Shown piece after piece: positions 60,746 to 64,000 of a stretch of 64,000 bases of DNA. Each line of letters starts with the position of its first letter. Position 1 is the first letter of the stretch. The stretch lies in NCBI RefSeq assembly GCF_029983815.1, contig NZ_JASBYU010000001.1:186001-250000 (forward strand), written 5' to 3'. The stretch comes from Lagierella sp. Lineage in GTDB: Bacteria > Bacillota > Clostridia > Tissierellales > Peptoniphilaceae. The notes under the pieces are model-generated. The model was given only the letters and a program-made list of their open reading frames with translations, ran no database searches and was not told the DNA's origin. The position numbers and the translations under genes were made by a program.

Positions 60746-62323
60746 CTAATCTAAGACTATTGTTCCTACAGGACATGCGTCTTTACATTGACCACATTTT
60801 ATACATTTCTCTTGGTCGATTTCATGTCTCTTTCTAGGTTCACCAGAAATACATTCCACCGGACAAATTCTAGCACATTTTGTACAACCAATACATTTTT
60901 CTGTAATAAAGTACTTAAGTACGCCCTTACATTTTTTAGCAGGACAGGTCTTTTCTTCTCCCACATGGGCATAGTATTCATCAGGGAAGTATTTTATGGT
61001 TGACAATATTGGATTTGGACTGGATTGTCCCAGACCACAAAGACTAGTAGATGCAACTATATTGGATAGTTCCTCCAATTTTTTTACAGTCTCCTCTGTT
61101 CCCCTACCTTGGGTAATCTCATCTAACATCTCTAAAAGTCTCTTATTTCCAATTCTACAAGGTGTACATTTACCACAGGACTCATCTACTGAAAATTCTA
61201 AGAAGAATCTAGAAACATCCACCATACAGTCGTCTTCATCCATTACAACCATTCCACCAGAACCCATAATGGACCCAATTGCCTTTAAAGACTCAAAGTC
61301 ACACCCAGTATCAAATAAATCTGTAGGAATACATCCTCCAGATGGCCCTCCCGTTTGAACCGCTTTAGCCTTTTTACCATCTTGAATTCCATTTCCTATG
61401 TCATATACTATCTCTCTGATTGTGGTTCCCATAGGAACTTCAACTAAACCAGAATTATTTACCTTACCAACAAGGGCAAATACCTTTGTCCCTGCAGATT
61501 TTTCAGTTCCTATGGATTTAAACCATTTTGAACCCTTATTTATTATTTGCGGAATATTTGCAAAAGTTTCAACATTGTTTATTACAGTAGGTTTGCCCCA
61601 AAGTCCCTTAGTTGTCGTTCTAAATTCCTTATTTCTAGGCATACCTCTCTTTCCTTCAATGGACTCCATCAGTGCAGTTCCTTCACCACATACAAAGGCT
61701 CCAGCACCAAGTCGCAGTTCAATTTTAAAGGAAAAGTCTGTTCCCATTATATTTTCACCTAGGAGATTGTGTTTTTCAGCTTCTTCAATTGCGTGAAGAA
61801 GTCTTTGAACAGCCTTAGGATATTCAGCTCTTACATATATGAAACCCTTGGAAGCACCTACGGCTTTACCGCAAATGGCCATCCCCTCTAACACGCTGTG
61901 AGGGTCCTTTTCCAAGACGGACCTGTCCATAAAAGCTCCTGGGTCCCCCTCGTCGGCATTGCATATAACGTATTTTTGTTCATTTTCCTGTACAAAGGCA
62001 GACTCCCATTTTATTCCAGTAGGAAAACCTGCTCCCCCTCTTCCCCTTAAACCTGAATCTTTAACTATGTCAATTACTTCTTTAGGGTTTAGAGTATGTA
62101 GGACCTTTTCCAATGCAAAATAGCCATCTCTAGCTATATATTCTTCAATGGAATCCGGGTCGATCACATCACAATTTCTAAGTACTACTCTAGTTTGACT
62201 TTCAAAAAACTTGCCTTTAGGGCAAATGTTTTCACCATTTATGATAAATCCATCTTCCTCAAGTCTATTCATCATAATGGGAGAAGTTTTTTCCTTAATA
62301 TTTAGTAGTTCCTGTCTATTCAT
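60746..62323 (-). CDS. hymB: Bifurcating hydrogenase NADH/flavin subunit (HymB/NuoF family), short N terminus
   Basis: 525 residues. GLRGRGGAGFPTGIKWE (NADH/FMN region) and NADEGDPGAFMDR are canonical; ESCGKCTPCR binds a [4Fe-4S] and the C-terminal CIGCTKCARICP and CIKCGQCKDACP bind two more. Typical HymB/HydB proteins start with a thioredoxin-like [2Fe-2S] domain; here only about 40 residues precede the TRVVLRNCDVIDP block, so that domain is missing. It starts at ATG 62323 with AGGAGG, overlapping hymA by eight bases. Confidence 0.95.
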   Translation of the reverse strand: MNRQELLNIKEKTSPIMMNRLEEDGFIINGENICPKGKFFESQTRVVLRNCDVIDPDSIEEYIARDGYFALEKVLHTLNPKEVIDIVKDSGLRGRGGAGFPTGIKWESAFVQENEQKYVICNADEGDPGAFMDRSVLEKDPHSVLEGMAICGKAVGASKGFIYVRAEYPKAVQRLLHAIEEAEKHNLLGENIMGTDFSFKIELRLGAGAFVCGEGTALMESIEGKRGMPRNKEFRTTTKGLWGKPTVINNVETFANIPQIINKGSKWFKSIGTEKSAGTKVFALVGKVNNSGLVEVPMGTTIREIVYDIGNGIQDGKKAKAVQTGGPSGGCIPTDLFDTGCDFESLKAIGSIMGSGGMVVMDEDDCMVDVSRFFLEFSVDESCGKCTPCRIGNKRLLEMLDEITQGRGTEETVKKLEELSNIVASTSLCGLGQSSPNPILSTIKYFPDEYYAHVGEEKTCPAKKCKGVLKYFITEKCIGCTKCARICPVECISGEPRKRHEIDQEKCIKCGQCKDACPVGTIVLD

Positions 62324-62810
62324 CTTCTCCTCCTTGAGCATCATAAATAATCTTGTGCACCATGTCCGGCTTTACATTTCCTATGTTTTCACCATCTAAA
62401 GTTACTACTGGAGCTATACCGCATTCCCCTACGCATCTAGTCTCTATAACAGAAAACTCTCCATCATCAGTAGTTTCTCCTGGTTTAACTTCCAAAGCTT
62501 CACAGAAGTCATTTAATAGCTTATCTGCTCCCTTTACATAACAAGCAGTTCCTAAACAAACACATATTTCATGTTTACCCCTAGGCTTAAATGTAAACTG
62601 AGAATAAAAAGTTGCCACTCCATATATTTCACTGGAAGGCTTTCCCAATTTTAATGCCATCAAGTCTACAATCGGTTCAGGAATGTATCCAAAAACCTTT
62701 TGTGCTTCCTGTAAAACCGGCATTATTGCCCCAGGTTGATCTTTATGATCTTCTACAAATTTTACAAATTCATCAAATTTGTCCTTGTCCTTTTCATAAC
62801 AAAAAGTCAT
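62316..62810 (-). CDS. hymA: Bifurcating hydrogenase [2Fe-2S] subunit (HymA/NuoE family)
   Basis: 164 residues. A helical bundle, then a thioredoxin-like [2Fe-2S] domain: CLGTAC and CVGECGIAPVV supply four Cys ligands. Mediates electron transfer to or from HymB. ATG at 62810 with AAGGAGG; a GTG eight codons upstream is less likely. The first gene of the operon; a cre-like site and putative extended -10 lie 80 bases upstream. Confidence 0.95.
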   Translation of the reverse strand: MTFCYEKDKDKFDEFVKFVEDHKDQPGAIMPVLQEAQKVFGYIPEPIVDLMALKLGKPSSEIYGVATFYSQFTFKPRGKHEICVCLGTACYVKGADKLLNDFCEALEVKPGETTDDGEFSVIETRCVGECGIAPVVTLDGENIGNVKPDMVHKIIYDAQGGEDE

Positions 62811-62888
62811 AAATGTCCTCCTTATATTATTCACAGCAATCCAACTCTAGAACTTTAAAGCTTTACTGCCATTAATATTTTATCACAT

Positions 62889-62897
62889 AAACGATTT
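62889..62897. promoter_or_regulatory. cre-like site upstream of hymABC
   Basis: AAACGATTT (complement AAATCGTTT), 79 bases before hymA, 11 of 14 cre consensus positions. It lies between the hymA and lipoprotein genes, so it could affect both. Nearby is a palindrome GGAAAA-GT-TTTTCC (62913-62926). Confidence 0.45.
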
Positions 62898-63028
62898 TAA
62901 TTCATTGTTTTAGGAAAAGTTTTTCCGACTTTTTAAATTATGATGTTTTTTATTTTTGTATATTAAAATAATGCATGGTTTGATTTTTTGATGTATGATA
63001 ATAATATAAAGTTAAAAAGGAGATAGCA

Positions 63029-64000
63029 ATGAAGATTAGAATATTATCAGTTTTATTACTATTGTCAATAACTCTGACTGGTTGTGGCAATGGAAAAAAC
63101 AACAACAGTTCAAGTGTTACTGAAAACAGTATTAATACAGAAAATAGTACAGGTGATGAAAAGGGTTCCCAAAAGCTAACCATTTCCTCAATGAAGGGAC
63201 CTACTGGAATGTCCTTGGCTTATTTAAAAAATTTAGACAAATATGAAATAAAAATACAAGATAGTATCGAAGAACAGATGTCTTCTATACAAAAGTCTGA
63301 TTCGGATATATTTTTAGTTCCATCAAACCTATTTGCCAAGTTACAAAATAATAAGGGCGATTTAAAGGTCATCTCTCCAAATATCGGTATGCCCCTTACA
63401 TTGATCGGATCAAAAAAGATAGATTCAGTAAAGGATATGAAAGGTTCTACCATATCTCTTACTGGAAAAGGAGCAATTCCCGAGGCCATACTTAGAAAGA
63501 TTTTAGAAAGATCTGAAATGACCGAAGATGATATCAATATAAACTTTATTCAAGATCCAACGCAAGCAGTCCCTCAACTATTGAAGGACGAAAATTCCTT
63601 TGCACTTCTTCCAGAACCCTTTGTAACGGCGGTTTTAACAAAAAATGATAAACTTCAAAGGTCTTTGGATATAAAAAAACTTTGGGAGGAAATGAGTTTA
63701 CCACCAGTTATTACTTCAGTAATTGTGGTAAAGGATTTAACATATAGTGAAAAAACTGAAGCGATATATGAATTCCTTCAAGTTTATAATAAAGGCATTG
63801 ACAATATACTTAAAGATCCTAATAATTTTGCTAATATTATAGAGGAGATGGGAATTGTAAAAGCTCCTATAGCAGAAAAGAGCATTACAAATATCGACTT
63901 CTTAAAGTATGAAAAAGATGAATTTACAGATGATTTGTCACAGTTTTTAGAAGTTATATTAGATTTAAACCCTGAACTAATAGGTGGAAAAATACCAGTA
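63029..64000 (+). CDS. ABC transporter substrate-binding lipoprotein, NitT/TauT-like (partial, runs off the end)
   Basis: 324 codons present; the 3' end is outside the window. A lipobox LTGCGN follows a short signal peptide, then an Asn/Ser-rich linker. SMKGPTGMSLAYLKN, then IGSKKIDSVKDMKGSTISLTGKGAIPEAILRKIL and PQLLKDENSFALLPEPFVTAVL match NMT1/SsuA-type binding proteins. A AAAAGGAG site precedes the ATG. The ATPase and permease genes likely follow beyond the window. The substrate is unknown. Confidence 0.82.
   Translation, partial: MKIRILSVLLLLSITLTGCGNGKNNNSSSVTENSINTENSTGDEKGSQKLTISSMKGPTGMSLAYLKNLDKYEIKIQDSIEEQMSSIQKSDSDIFLVPSNLFAKLQNNKGDLKVISPNIGMPLTLIGSKKIDSVKDMKGSTISLTGKGAIPEAILRKILERSEMTEDDININFIQDPTQAVPQLLKDENSFALLPEPFVTAVLTKNDKLQRSLDIKKLWEEMSLPPVITSVIVVKDLTYSEKTEAIYEFLQVYNKGIDNILKDPNNFANIIEEMGIVKAPIAEKSITNIDFLKYEKDEFTDDLSQFLEVILDLNPELIGGKIPV

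Noticed and set aside
62986..63007. Promoter TTGATT-16-TAATAT for the right-edge lipoprotein
   Set aside because: It would start transcription about 15 bases before the ATG, inside the ribosome site; too close to accept.
1..64000. CRISPR arrays, tRNA/rRNA genes, transposases, phage genes
   Set aside because: No regularly spaced repeats, no cloverleaf or rRNA signatures noticed, and no such proteins recognised on either strand.

Overview
The window looks like chromosomal DNA from a low-GC, anaerobic, peptide- and amino-acid-fermenting Firmicute (Bacillota). Evidence is the AT-rich sequence, strong AGGAGG ribosome sites, sigma-A promoters with TGnTATAAT, a V/A-type ATPase operon, an electron-bifurcating [FeFe] hydrogenase, oligopeptide uptake genes, arginine deiminase and pyroglutamyl peptidase. 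A relative of Tissierellia/Peptoniphilaceae fits best; this is inference, since no rRNA is present. I see no tRNA, rRNA, CRISPR array, insertion sequence or prophage. Both ends cut genes: a yccF-like gene on the left and a substrate-binding lipoprotein gene on the right.

Layout. 0-10 kb: fetAB metal export genes; a minus-strand operon of DUF3841, a heterodimeric ABC exporter and DUF2200; then a plus-strand operon of an ABC ATPase, a membrane-anchored surface protein and a MacB-type permease. 10-16 kb: a minus-strand operon for peptide/pyroglutamate use (NIF3-insert protein, M14 peptidase, DUF969/DUF979 5-oxoproline transporter, Pcp). 16-20 kb: nqrBCDEF, a sodium-pumping NQR operon that starts at nqrB and has no nqrA. 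20-27 kb: a CPA1 antiporter, a DHHW/MBOAT acetylation pair, DUF924, a small ribbon-helix-helix regulator with a promoter/operator dyad, and a lone arcA. 27-36 kb: DUF2207/LemA, then an mprF / nitrilase-like / aldo-keto reductase-like / galT operon in which the two middle proteins have lost catalytic residues. 36-47 kb: oligopeptide uptake (oppA-B-C-D-F plus two more oppA copies). 47-57 kb: DedA, a nine-gene V-type ATPase operon and a J-domain membrane protein. 57.8-59 kb: merR plus a flavodoxin-fold oxidoreductase. 59-63 kb: hymABC bifurcating hydrogenase, divergent from a solute-binding lipoprotein.

How it fits together. Peptides enter through Opp, peptidases release amino acids, and reduced cofactors leave as H2 through HymABC. 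NQR and the V-type ATPase would link NADH oxidation, ion gradients and ATP. A 9-bp core AAATCGTTT, resembling CcpA/cre sites, lies in front of all three oppA genes, the ATPase operon and the hydrogenase operon, suggesting that nutrient uptake and energy conservation are co-regulated.

The observations most worth following are the NqrA-less NQR operon, the shared cre-like motif, the mprF-galT operon with altered enzymes, and the HymB subunit that lacks its usual N-terminal [2Fe-2S] domain.
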